64,000 bases of DNA, taken from positions 17,923,732 through 17,987,731 of the forward strand of contig NC_040016.1 of assembly GCF_000972845.2 (NCBI RefSeq), given 5' to 3'. Shown here piece by piece: positions 49,965 to 62,500 of this stretch. Positions within the stretch are counted from its first letter, which is position 1. The number at the start of each line of letters is the position of its first letter. This stretch comes from Larimichthys crocea. Lineage: Eukaryota; Chordata; Actinopteri; Sciaenidae. A model generated the notes under the pieces. That model saw only the letters and a program-made list of their open reading frames with translations. It did no database searches and had not been told where the DNA came from. Both the position numbers and the translations under genes were made by a program.

Positions 49965-50480
49965 CAGACAGGGTTAGTACAGTCACACAGTAAAACCAGG
50001 ACACCACGTTGGATTTGCACACACATAGGATGAAAGCCCTAAGAGGAGTTCGTTCAAATGCGACCCCTGGAAATTACCCCAAAAACACGAAAAGTCCAAC
50101 TTTGACAAAAAATGGACACCGTACGCTTCTTTGTAGCCCGGGTCACCAAGAGACTTTTTTGTGTATCTCGGTATGTTACATACTCCCTCCAAATTTCGTA
50201 TACGTGGATGAAACCGTGGCGAGGGGCCCCTCCGAAAACATACATCTAGGTGGCGCTGTAGAGCCATTTTTGCACGTCCAGGTGCGAGACCCCCAAAATG
50301 CGGACTTTTACAGCCGACTTTGGGGGGGTAGGCAAATTTTCATGAGTGTTGGAGTACATATAGGCCGTCGAAATATGGGATTTACTTTTAGGAAACTGAA
50401 AAATAGAAAAATAAGCGGAATCGGCGGAATAAAAAAATAAATGCGAAATTCAATAGGGCCTTGCACAGCGTGCTCAGACC
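49965..50480. repeat. Unclassified interspersed repeat, right copy
   Basis: Counterpart of 46320-46800. It retains a longer 3' end, 'agggccttgcacagcgtgct' plus 'cagaccctaat', which is missing from the left copy. That kind of end is frequent in fish dispersed repeats. Confidence 0.55.
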
Positions 50481-50815
50481 CTAATTAATTAAGTCAAGTA
50501 AGTCATATACTGAGCATGTAGTGGAGTAGGTAACTTTGTATGCATGTCTGTGTGTGTGGGTGTAAGATAAACATGTGTAAATGAATCAGACTAATATAAA
50601 TGAAGCTTCAATCGACTCAGACTTATCAACACCAATGATTCAACAAATACTTTTCCAGATAATCATCAGCTGTTCCATCCCTTCTACGATAACCAACCCA
50701 CAGACACAAAACGTAACATTAAAAACTGATGCTGTTCGATATGTAAAGTTCAAAAGTCTGTGAACAGGAGACCACAGAGCAGATCAGTCAGCCATGGGAA
50801 ATGTTGGGTGTCAGT

Positions 50816-51801
50816 ATCCAGTCTTTGCCTTAAGTTATTTCCTGTATGTTGAGCCACAGACTCTCACCTATTGGGCAGTACTAGACTACAGTCTTTCACC
50901 TCACGGCTCCCAGTTCCTCTCCTCTGTGTTTGGACAAACCTACAAAAAGCAGAACTTAAACTCAGAGGAAGGATACTCTGTGGTGGCGGTTAGCCAACAA
51001 GGGTTTTCAGTTCTGATTATATTCAATGAGGACGACTAACCATGCAAATAATGAGCTCATTTTTAACCATCAGGTTATCTCTCATTAGTGCAAAGAGATC
51101 AAAATGATACAAAATTACAGCGGAGATTTAAGTAGGATTTGCAAATGAATTCAAACCAGGTCCTAATCAGTGCGAGTGGAAGACTGGACTTTGTTCCCTA
51201 ATGAGATGAAATTAGCGGATATCCACATCCGAGGCTCCTCACTGTGCATTCAATCATAAAGTTTCTTCTCTCTTCTTTCCTTAATAGCAGTGGGAACTTG
51301 TTTTGACTGAAGCTTTTCTGTCCAGAGCTTCCTGGAGTTGATGTAAATACATGATACCATGTCTGGATTTTCTCAGGAATAAGTAAATATTTCTCAAGAT
51401 TTTTTTGGAACAATGTATTTTGTCTTTTTTTCGTGACATCAGGTATAAAAAGATTCTGTCGAGCTCATTTCTTTTCTCTTGTTATGAAATAGATCTCACT
51501 ATGGCGATCATGAGGAAAAGAAGTGTATTTTTCCACAATGAACACAATGCCCTTGCGTAATTTCTGTACTAGTCACATCTTGTTCTTTGCAATATTTTGA
51601 GTGTGTGTCTGTCTGTGAGTGTGTGTGCATGTGTGCGTGTGTGTGTCTGTCTGAGTGTGTGTGTGTGCGCGCGTGTGTGGTGTGTGTAATATTAGTAACT
51701 TGAACCTAAAGGCACAGAGTGAGGCTTGTGTGTTTTTCTTTGTGTCTTTCATCACAGGCACTCTGTTTAAGCACATACACACATAATTGTCCATGTGTCT
51801 G

Positions 51802-51841
<40 letters not shown>

Positions 51842-53110
51842 AAAACACACACATTTCTACTGCCACTCTGTAGGCTGCACATTCCAACACCCATGAATAT
51901 CACAAACCAGCAGTCTCACGCTCCTTGCCTCACATTTGTGACTATATTTGTGAGCCTGCTGATGACCGCAGTGAGACTTTGTGCAAATATCTGTGGCCGA
52001 GCTGGTGGAGCTCGCTGGTGGAGAAACAGACAGAGGAGAAAGAGAGAGACGCCATTGTTCCAACTCTGTGTGTTTGTGTCAGAAATGACGACTGGATGAA
52101 TAGCTGAAGAACCTGATTGTGAATAGCTGTAATGTGACTCACTCCTCTCGCAAAACTGTATGCATGAGACAGGCCAGGAGCTGAAATAGTGGGAATGAGT
52201 TTATGTTTTGTTAGTTTTCTTCTCTGCATTTGTGTGTCTCTTTTCCTCAAAGCAGCAACAGGGGGCAGGGTGCTGCGAGGCGGGGAGGGTAATTGTCTCA
52301 AGGTGTGGAGAGAGCCCAGCAGGATGATACTGTGCAGCTCTGCTCCCTGCAGTGTGTCATTGTAGTGTGTGTGAGTGTGTGTTTGTGTGTGGCTCCCAGC
52401 CATGACAGTGAAAGACAGGTTAAAAAGTCCACACAGTGAAAGCACGAAGAGGGGGAGTAACTAAAAGAGTGCTTGATTTTAAAAAGTATTCTATTATCTT
52501 CAAATTAATAAAAAAATAAAAGAAAGAAAGAAATGGATTCAGGGAGAAACACAAACAAACAAACAAAAAAATAGGACAAAAACAAGGAAAAATCCAGAAT
52601 TTTAACACAGGAGAGCAGCATGAAACATACGAAGCCACAGGCAGGACAGTTTGGGAAGTCAGTGTGTGTGTGTGTGTGTGTGTGTCTGTTTGTATGTGAA
52701 GGGGGTGTTAGAGCCCCAGTGGGGGTTTCTTCCAGAGTTCATCCCTCTTGAAACGAGGGAAGGAAAGGGAGGAGGAGAGGGAGGAGGGTGAGGCTGTCTC
52801 GTATACAAACTATCCAGACTCTGGGCCCGGCGTGGTTCGCCTGCAGCGAAGTCGCACTTCAGTGTGACTGAAGTATCCAATAAGCTCTGGGAGGGAAGAT
52901 AACTGAATCCATTTGAAGTGATTTTAAAGGAATTGAATTAGATATCCACACATGCCAAAACCAAAATGTAGAGAGAGAAAGAGAAGATTAAAACAAATCA
53001 AAAAAATGTTATGGAGACATTGGATGGATGTCTTACTGAGAAAACAAAGAAGATTTAACCTCTACCATAATACTAATCCCAAATTTGAGTCTACCTTGCT
53101 GTAGACCCCT
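50816..53110. other. rarg intron between the gamma-1 and gamma-2 exons
   Basis: Single-copy sequence resumes here. It holds GT-rich DNA at 51597-51690, a CA tract at 51805-51838 and a GT tract at 52660-52685. An 81-codon frame at 50794-51039 starts in the duplicated block and has no recognisable motifs. No supported exon is seen. Confidence 0.5.
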
Positions 53111-53202
53111 TTAAGTTTTAAATTTAATATGTTTTTATGCATATTCTTTAACATTTTTAAGTTTTAAATTTAATATGTTTTTATGCATATTCTTTAACAT
53201 TT
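53111..53202. repeat. Tandem duplication of a 46-bp AT-rich unit
   Basis: 53111-53156 is repeated at 53157-53202 with no visible differences, starting TTAAGTTTTAAATTTAATAT. It lies just left of the CTTT repeat. Confidence 0.92.
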
Positions 53203-53247
53203 TTAAGTCTTTGTTCTGTATTTCATACATGTTCAACAGCCTTTTTG

Positions 53248-53250
53248 TCT

Positions 53251-53320
<70 letters not shown>
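53248..53320. repeat. (CTTT)n microsatellite
   Basis: About 18 uninterrupted CTTT units. Confidence 0.97.
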
Positions 53321-53321
<1 letters not shown>

Positions 53322-54197
53322 ATATAACTCTTTATTTCATGGGACTATGAATTCCTAATGCCTAATTTCTTCTGAGATTTCCTGTTCCTACAAAAGTGCT
53401 ATGTCATTCGGTAGCAATACTTGGTAGGTCAATAGAGACAGCAATTGGTAAACAGTGCACAGCAGCTCAGCTTGCATATAGTTAGCAATAATAAAAGAAT
53501 AATGAATGAATATTTATCCTGGTTTTGTTTTAAGGAAACTCTTTTGTAAATGAACTGCTGCTGATAAACTTAAATAATAAGCTTTCCCTTTTATTTTTTC
53601 CATACAAGTAATGACATAGTTAGAGAATAATCAGGTAATAATAAACCTGTAAAAGAATGAGTTATTGTCTTTTTTTAGTATTATTTGATGGCTTTCCTTT
53701 TGCACTTATTCATCATTGTTTCATTGTAGTTTTATATATGATCATGGGGATAATAATACATATCAATCATGGCAGTATTAGGCTTTTAATCTGGGGGAAA
53801 TTGTAATAACAGGTGTGTGTTCCTGTGGCCACTTAAAGTCCTATACTGTCCCTGTGCAGACACACACACAGGAGAGCCATGCATTACAGTGAAAGTCAGA
53901 GAAAATGAGCAAATGACACCCTCACCAAACTGCCTCACTTTCAGCACCTTTCATTGCTGCTCTGAACAGACTGTGTGAGGTGGCACAGCTTGCACTGTTT
54001 AGGAGAGAGGCAACGTTCCCTGCTGTGGTGAAAACAAAAAGGGAATTAATGCAGAAAAAAAGAAAAGAGAGGAGTCTAGAGAGGAGGTAATGGAGGCGAG
54101 GGTTGTTTGTTTTCATATGCTGAATATGAAATATGAAGAAGCAAGTTGGAAAACTTGAAGGAAAAAAAGACGGAGGGAGAGAAAGTTTGGCGCACAA

Positions 54198-54694
54198 CCA
54201 ATCAGGAATCAGGTACACACCCTCTCTGGCACTTTGTCCCTCCCTCCTCTTCTTCCTCGACCCCACCTCCTCCTCCGTCTGTGCTGTGTGAGAGCATGCA
54301 GATAGTTTGCTGTGTCTGTGGTGGAGTGTGAGAGGCCCAGAGAGCCGGCGAGAGGGGAGCTGAGATCAGTTACAGCAGCAGTCAAGGCAAAGCAAACAGG
54401 AAAGCGAGTGATCTGGGGAAGAGAGAGAGCGTAAAAGTAGTTCAGGTTGTGGAGAGAGAAGGGGTTTTGTCCATCCAGAGGACAGTTTGGAAGACACAGG
54501 ACAGGCAGTCAGGGGGGGCAGTGGCAGGAGGCAACAAGAGGCAGACAGACAGGGAACACCTGGACCAAGAAGGGCATTGAGTTTCAGTCACAGGAAGCTT
54601 TTTTTATTAGTTTTTACAGTCACTTTCTGTCAGCTTGACCGCAGAACAAAAAGCAGAAAGACTGCAGTTGTGCTTTCTGTGATTTGAGACGAGC
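54198..54694 (+). promoter_or_regulatory. rarg: Probable RAR-gamma-2 (P2) promoter and 5' leader
   Basis: The gamma-2 ATG at 54695 must be served by its own promoter. A CCAAT box lies at 54198-54202 and the sequence then becomes GA-rich and leader-like. In other vertebrates the gamma-2 and beta-2 promoters carry a DR5 retinoic acid element. I find only isolated half-sites here (for example AGTTCA near 54443), so retinoid control is not shown by sequence. Confidence 0.4.
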
Positions 54695-54839
54695 ATGTTT
54701 GACTGTATGGAGGCTCTGGGGTTGGCCCCGCGGCCCCTCTTTGATGTGTCCGGACAAGGCTCCTGCATGCTCTCCAAAGCCACCCCTTACTTCTCCGGCC
54801 TGGACCCCTTTGCTTGGGCCGGGACTAGCAGCATTCAGT
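54695..54839 (+). CDS. rarg: rarg: RAR-gamma-2 first coding exon (A2 domain), partial gene
   Basis: The ATG at 54695 opens 48 codons plus one base before a GTGAGT donor at 54840. The peptide begins [16 protein letters not shown] and continues through [19 protein letters not shown]. This is the RAR A2-domain pattern: human RARG isoform 2 begins MYDCMETFAPGPRRLYG and has CFAGLESFAWPQ. RARB2 also starts MFDCM, but the FAW segment and linkage to a gamma-1 exon favour RARG. It ends in phase 1 with the same dangling T as the gamma-1 exon, so both can splice to the same common exon outside the window. Confidence 0.9.
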
Positions 54840-54884
54840 GTGAGTACTCCATCCTGTCCATCAGACTGGAAAAAAAAAGACCAG

Positions 54885-54886
<2 letters not shown>

Positions 54887-54926
<40 letters not shown>
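54887..54926. repeat. (GT)n microsatellite next to the gamma-2 donor
   Basis: GT run starting about 47 bp after the RAR-gamma-2 splice donor. Confidence 0.95.
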
Positions 54927-54927
<1 letters not shown>

Positions 54928-57247
54928 CTTATCAGAGTCCTGGTTTTGTTATCATAAAGCTCTCTCCACAGGAAGAGTCAGATTCCTTTCGATTCTATGT
55001 ACCCATTCTCACCCCGCTTTTTGTTTGTTTATGTGCTTAGCGTGCTTTGTGAGAGTGAGTGAGTGAGCTGGGGAGTGCATATTTATACATCATGGTGTTT
55101 GTTTTCTTTATGAATGACTTCACATGATTGACAGCTCTTTTAAACAATTCAGGGACCTGACCCGGGCAGTGTGTGTCCAGAAACCAACAACCAAACCGAC
55201 GTGCAAACAGAAACAGCACTGACAGATTGAAAGCAAATGGGCCTTGAAAATCACACCCGCTGTGATTTGTCCAATGAACTAGTTAGAAACAGATCGTTCA
55301 CGCGGTAAATGAAGACACAAATGGACTGATAATCGTTTCACCATATGAGCAATCTTGAGTTTCAGTCACTGTTTTTGCAACCGAGGGGAGTTAGTCGGAT
55401 TAATATTAGCCGTATTCTTTAGAGGAAACAATGACTGTGAGAATGGGAAGTCAAATGCGCGATGATAAAGAATGAATCTGTTGACATGTAAGCACTCCCT
55501 GTTTCCTAACCTGACGAGCTCGACATTCTTTTGACAACTCCTCAGACCTGAGCAGACAAGGAACACATTGCATCAGGTATTTAAAGATATCGTGTTAAAA
55601 AAAAGAATAAAAAAAGGCCTTCGCACCACACAGGAACAAGTCACACAGACAAACAGTGGCGGAGATAAATGAGGAAAATACATTTTATCTGACATAATAA
55701 TAAGGAGACCTTTTGTTATTGTCATGGAGTCCACTTTCAGACTTCTTTGATTACACTTGGCTTTGTGGTTCGTGGAAAATCAAACATTGACTCTATCTGT
55801 GTGTAGAAACGGCACTTGTTGAAGTCTATTCATGCGTGTCACCGAGACTGCGAGGACAATTTGTTATTGTTTTTTTTAAAATACATCCTCGCCATTGTGT
55901 TCATGGACATCCCCTTTGGGCACCTCGAGTCTATTTATCTTCCGTAATTATTTAGATACCAGGGCATCAGGCACTGTGGAGTCCTCACTGCTCACTAATG
56001 ATGATGGATGAGCGGTCGGGATGACAAACACCACAGCAGGGCCTGTTTCAACTTGCTAAGGAGCTTCGCCAGATGCCAGCCCTGACAGACAAATCTCCAC
56101 AAATGTTCATTAATCATCTTTTTCTTTGTATAAAATCAACGATTTAGCGTCTTTCCATAGCCAGGAAACTACTTTTTTTCTTCTGCATGGGCTGAAGATG
56201 TTCATTGACTGACCACAGGGGTTCGAGGGCGGATTCAGCCCTCTCTGTTTCTGTGGTAACCTGTTAACATTAATGGACAGTAACCTGGTGTTACTCACCT
56301 TCGACATTCACACCTTTATTTCTTTATCCACCACATAAACGTAACCGATCTTACTCGAACATGAGGCTGAGCTGCTGGAGTGCAAATCCCTTTATAACTA
56401 GAGCTTAAAATGAAATGAATGATTCTTTTTTGATGTTTTTATATCGTTGAATCATTGACATGAAACATTTTTGGGGTTTTAAGCCAGCAAAACAAGATGT
56501 CTGAAGACGTCACCTTTAGCTCTCTTTGTTTCATTTTACAGATCAAGTGATTAATCGATTCATTAAATCAATAAATCAAATAATTGCTGTTTTTTTTTAC
56601 CGATAACGAGAATAACCATTGCGGTCCTACACACAACGCTGACTCAGCTGCGTGATTTATTATTATTACATTTATCTATTTTTTTTTAATGGGCCATTTA
56701 AAGTCTCAAACATTTGCCGCTATAAAAATAAAGCAAGTATGATCCCCCTCACCTCTTAAACTCTTACATTTCTCCTCTTGTGTAAAAGATTGACACTTCA
56801 ACACTGATAACTTTGCTCATGGTCCGTGCCAACATTTAGATTTTTGTCATTCTTAAATAAGATCCACACACAATCTGTCTAAACTCATGAACTGCTGCAT
56901 AGATGACGACCAGCCTTCAGTGGAAAGTGAATAAAAGTTTGCTTTCAGTGAACATACTGTTGGACACGGTGGCTCTAAATTCCTCAGAGCATTTTGGTTT
57001 CTGTGTCTTCTTGACACCAACTTTCTCTCCTGTGTATGTTTGTGTGTGTGCATGTTTGGTGTGTGTGCGTGTGTGTGTGTGCGTGCGTGTTAAGCGGGGG
57101 TCATCTTTTCCTGTGTTTTTTTTTTATTTTTATGTGAGGCAGTTCAGCACCTCTCTGCCTTCCTTTGTTTCAGCGTCAGGAGGCATTAAAGAGAGCGCGG
57201 ACATGCCGAAGTATGTCCACTCTCTCTCTGCCACTGCTTCTTGTGTA

Positions 57248-57252
57248 GTGTG

Positions 57253-57287
<35 letters not shown>

Positions 57288-57290
57288 GTT
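57248..57290. repeat. (GT)n microsatellite
   Basis: GT run with one TTTG interruption, in the rarg intron. Confidence 0.9.
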
Positions 57291-59542
57291 GGGAGGGTTT
57301 CTCCTCTTTTGGAGATCCCCTCTTTCTAAACTTGATCTTCCCTTACATTAGTGTGTGTATGATAAGTGTGTGTCATCCCCGACAGTAATGAGTGAGTGTG
57401 TGTGTGTGTGTGTTCTTTGCTCATACATGGCTCATCTTACTCGCCTTGTGTTGTGTAACCAAGAGCTTTTAATGATTCAATTACAATTACAAAGGCTCAA
57501 TTAAGAGATTAGGCGGTGTGTAGAGGCATGGGCAGTTAAAAGAGATGAGGGCTGAAAGAAGAGTAGAAGGATGAAGTTGGATTTAGGATTAACCCCCCCC
57601 CCCCAACTCTTTGTGTCTTGGTGTTTCAGGCCTTGAGGGGAAATGCTCCCCTCTTCATTCAGTGATAATCTCCTTTTCTCTGGCACCCTTTTCTCTTTAA
57701 ATGGCTTCTTCAAAGCTACTTTAAACAATGCTCCTCGAGCATCATATCATCACACAGAAGGACAACTGTCATACAATGGGGGATGCTGTTTCTGTCAGTA
57801 GCTGATAAGAACAGAAGATATGCGTCTTGATTTATGAGATAAAATATATTCATGAGGTGTTTGCCGGGATATTCTTGCGTGATTGTCACTATAGACTTTA
57901 ATAAAATGAGTAAATACAATACAAAGTAAAGGTTATACTCTATATACTTTATTCATAATGCAAGAGTAGGCTGTCTTGACTGAACGCTGTCACTCTCTGA
58001 GGGTTGAAACTGTGACGCCGAAATAACCTCAGTGAACCTGGAAATTCAAGTTCAGTCAGTGTGTGATAGCAGAGATTCTTGTCGCTGTAATGAAGCATCT
58101 TTGCATGTACTACTTCCTTAAGAGCTTAATAATAAACAGATGAAAGCTACTGTAATATAAGAAGCACAATATGAGGATATATGTCATGTGTTATTTTGTG
58201 TTCAGTAAGCTTTCCTAGTAAATCATTGTTGCTCGTAATGTTGCAACCCTCTGATTATAACCTTAGCCAAACGTCCAAATGTTTATTCGTGCATTAGCCT
58301 GATTTCTTTTGAATTCTTGAGACTTGGCCACAGATGGAATAAAAGCTGAAGCAAAGCAGATTTCCAGTCCACAAACATTGGTGGCTAGGTGGTCAGGAAA
58401 AAAAAAAAAAAAGGTTTCAGCTTACAACTTACCCTGCAGAGTCAGAGAGTTTGTGCTGAAATACTCTGTGAACTGATCAGCACAGACAAAAACACTATTT
58501 TCTTTCTTTGTTTGTGTGTGTGTGTGTTTCTATTGTTCCCCACAGGCTCGTGTCTCTCTTTCTATGGTCACAAACAACATTATTATACATGTCATGTCAT
58601 TCTAGATTATTTAGTTACTGTGAGTCCTGCAAACATTGTAATCAAATTATTACTCTAATCTGATTATCCACAGAAATCAGGTTACAGTTTGCGTGTTACA
58701 TTTACCTTTGACTTCGAACGCCTACGGACTCATCGTGTTGGGAACGCACAAATACTGTAGGTGCAGTTACCATGATATTAAAAACAAGCTTTAGAGATCA
58801 TCCCAAGCTGCTGACTGGTGATTGTTCCGAGTCAAACTGCTTAAAATCAACATCTTCAGTGGTTTCATGTTCCAGCTTGTGTCTGATTGTGGTGTTGCCG
58901 TGTCTTCCAACACGTCATACTGAATTTGGACCAGTCTTATACGTCTAATATACTATTCGTCAAATATCCTACAGCGTGCCAAATGTTTACACGCTCGCTG
59001 CCAAAAAATCAAAGCTTGTTTCAAATCTTTTCACATTGAACTGATGTTTGCGCTGAGATTAGTAGAAGTAAGTTTTTGAGTAAGTTGGCTTCCAGTGTTG
59101 TATTCATGGTACCCAGTATGGAGGTGGGAGCTGTGGTGTTATAAAAAAAAGAAAAAGAAAAGGGTGTATTGTATGTATGATGATGAATGGGAGGGACAAA
59201 CCCAGATTTAACAACCTGTCCCGTAAATGCACCCCCCAACCCTGCACTCTGCAGACAAAGCTGAACTCCATGACCACGAAAAGAAAAAAAAAATATATAT
59301 ATATATTCTTTATGAATGTTGTTTTCCAGGTTTTATCTTAAATCTTTGAACGACACGGTGTCAACCTGAGCTGAGTATGAATTGTGAGTCCTGATGATTT
59401 ATTTTATTCTCAGATTCCTGCAGCACATCTGTAATTTGCAGGCTAAGGTTCACAACTGTGTAAGGATTTGCAGGTTTAAGGATTTCAGCTTGTGCAAATG
59501 TTTGTGTGTGTGTGTGCCATTGTGCACTATTGCTTGTGTGTT

Positions 59543-59545
<3 letters not shown>

Positions 59546-59578
<33 letters not shown>

Positions 59579-59579
59579 C
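59546..59579. repeat. (GT)n microsatellite
   Basis: GT run within a longer GT-rich stretch (59500-59580), in the rarg intron. Confidence 0.9.
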
Positions 59580-62500
59580 GCGCTGCCTCCTTTTTAAGTG
59601 TTTGGTGCTGCTGTTTTTATGGAGCCATCTCCTGGACAGTAGCCTGGTTTTCACAGCCTTTCCTTTAAAAGGCGCTGCCAATGACAGGAAGGACTCCTCC
59701 TCCTGCCAGGGCAGGAAGGCAGGAGAGGACAGAGGGGGGAAGAGGGTTATTAGTGAGGGTTGAGCTCGCGGGGGGGGGTAGGGCAGGGGAGGAGGAGGAG
59801 GAGGAGGGGGTACGCTGGTATTGAACTTAGAACAGCTGATGAAAGGGATTGTCACTCAGATCTCCCCCCATCTCCTCCCTGCTGTCGTGGTAATTACTTG
59901 CTCAGCATATTTAAGGCTGTAGCTGTCTCCCGCTGTTTCTCCGGCTCATGAATAACAACACAGTACTGTAATTTTAAGCATGACACACGTCTTTTAAAGG
60001 GAAAAAAATATAGACCGTGTCACATAATCAGTATTTAAGTCACATTAACTTTGACAAAAGTCATTTTTATGACATTTATTCCACTGTCTTCCTCCTCCTC
60101 TGTCCTCGCATTGTTTTCTGTGAGTGTTGCTGCACTCAGAAGTCACACTGAAAAACCCTTACACACAGTCCAACTGACCTGTGGCCCCATGCAGCAGCCC
60201 ACACACACATAATCACATGTGCACGCACATTCCTCAGTATGCTGCTGAACATTTTGAGAGGCGAGAAGTGGTGTAAAAACTGAATTTGCCATCCAAATGA
60301 ATCTTTTGAGAGCTCGGCGTGAAAGAAACATGGGCCCGCTGCGCCTGTGATAACTTTCGAATTTTTACGATTACTGGATCGTGTTTGTTTTTTTCTCAAA
60401 TTTACAGTCTAATGAAGATTTATTATTTACAGTTTCGTCATTATTGAATTCTTTTGCACTGATACCACAGTCTTTAGGATTATCCTCCACTCCTCTCCAA
60501 AGTGAGGCTCCTTGGAGACTTGGAGACCCCTCTCAGCCAAAGTCTAGTTCAATGAGATGTGTGATGTTGGCAGGTTGAGCCAGGCTGCAGGCCCTTATAG
60601 GCCATATGTCACACTGTGTCGACCTCACAGCCACTCTTAAGGGAGGGGGGGTGGACGAAAAAAAGACAAATCACCATCCTCTCTCTGTCCGTAGTGTTTG
60701 TGTACCGTGTTCGGCTCATAGAAGTTAAACAACTGCAGCTCGGCGACACGCGTTGTCAGTCACCGTTTTCATTCTCGTGCACTCGTTAATACACAATGAC
60801 AGATCGGCTCTGTCTTTGCTGAAGCGTCGCCTTCCTCGCCCCTGACACATGAGTGCTGCAGATCATTAGTGCTTACAGATGCCAATCGAACAGAGGTTAT
60901 CTGGCTTTCCAAACAGGTTCGCTGTCATGTGTAAGATCATTTCTCACATGCACATATTGAACGCTGAGCATGCATACTAGAAAAAGTTATTATTATTTTT
61001 TTAACAGCTGAAAACTTGTTTGTGGAAGGTGGTAAAACATCTCCAGGAATAGCTCAGAAAACAATTTGGGAAGAAAACTGATCTGATGGCATAAACATTT
61101 ACTATTTCCTGTTAGTATTAAATAGTTAACTATGTAATCAGCTGTTCGTTTTACACAATACTATTTCTTGTGTATTATCTGCATACATAGCAACAGTTAC
61201 TATGGATTTAGGGTACTGCTGTACTCATGACCGACAATGTCCTTCCTGTATTTTAAGGCTCCCGGGCCTCAGAGCTGATAAGGAAGGTGTGTGCTTTCAG
61301 AGGGCTTCTGTTGTCTAAACAAGGATGTGTTGATCTGACAACAAACACTGGCTAAATGAGAGAGGGGGGGCGGAAGGTGGGAAAGACACCGAAACACGAG
61401 TAGATCGAGTGAAGTAATGGTATTGCACAGTGGTTTGGTGCTAGAAGTTAGAGGGGAACTTTTGCATAGTGAAGGAAAGATGATACTAAAGGCATTGAAA
61501 ACTGTTTTTCGGGGGGTTGTATTTATAGTTCGGGTTGCAGAGTTGAAGCCTATGAGGCTGATTCACACGAGTCGTCCTGTCTCTTCTGAGTCCAACAGAG
61601 GTGTGCCGATTGATGTTGTGACACGCTGAGGGGTGAGCTGTAGGTTAAGGGGGGAGAGAGGTATTTTTTTCAAGCCGAGGCTGTGAGGCTGAGCTCAGTT
61701 CAGGGTGATGACAGCTGCTGACAGTTTTTGGCTCCTCTCCTTCTTTCTCCACGCCAGGTAAAGTCTCCTCCCTCCTCTCTCTCTCCTGTTGCCTTCAGCC
61801 CACAGTGTCTCTCACCCTGTCTCTTTCCGTCATGTTTCTCAGAGTCACGTCCCTCCTCGCCCGCTCTCAACACCCTCAGACACTGTCAGTCACTGCCTCT
61901 CTCCTGGCGCCAGATGCAGGTTCTCCCTTTCAATGGGAGCTATTTTTCCACTTGTTCTGTCTGGGCCACTTTTACATTGTCAGTGTTACTATATAAACAG
62001 AAAACAGTGATCGAGTTACAGTGCCATTCATTCAGCTCCGCCCCTCAACAGTATTTACCTCCTGCTTGACAAGCAGCTCTTTGTTTACTCATAAACTTGT
62101 GTGAAACATTATACTTTCTTTCCTGCAGACATATTTTTTCTAGAAAAAAAAGTACATGGCGGAAATGATAATGATAATCTGTCTGACCGGAATCGTTGCA
62201 ACTATCAATTGTCTCCCACATCGACTAAAAATGACATTTACTTTCTCGATTCGTAAATCATTTGCTCTCTAAATGTCTAAAAAAGAAAAGATCCGAGCAC
62301 ATTTTCCCAAAGTCCAAGGTGCTATATTCAGTCCCAAAGTCAAATCTATTCAGTTTATCATCAGAGCAGACAGAAAGAAAAGCAGCAAATCCTCACAAGT
62401 GACAAACTGGAAGCGAGAGGCTCAGTGCATTCTTGAAGAATTGAGTCACATAAGCAGCAGATAAAAAAGAATGTTCTCTTTTTAAAAAAAAAAGGAAAAA

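Larger units (their letters stand above)
47192..50815. repeat. Duplicated block, right copy (noisy contig start)
   Basis: Same order and orientation as 43620-47181. From 47192 to about 49950 it carries very frequent one- to few-base indels relative to the left copy. From about 49950 to 50815 differences are mainly substitutions, one 30-bp difference near 50450 and the shorter GT tract. This is the profile of an unpolished long-read contig end. Confidence 0.93.

Noticed and set aside
50794..51039. An 81-codon frame starting ATGGGAAATGTTGGG
   Set aside because: No recognisable domain, no splice context, and its start lies in the duplicated block. Length is within chance for this window.
57169..57246. 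Possible common rarg exon after 'tttgtttcag' near 57174
   Set aside because: The sequence after the acceptor does not encode VETQ or the zinc-finger region in any frame, and no suitable donor follows.
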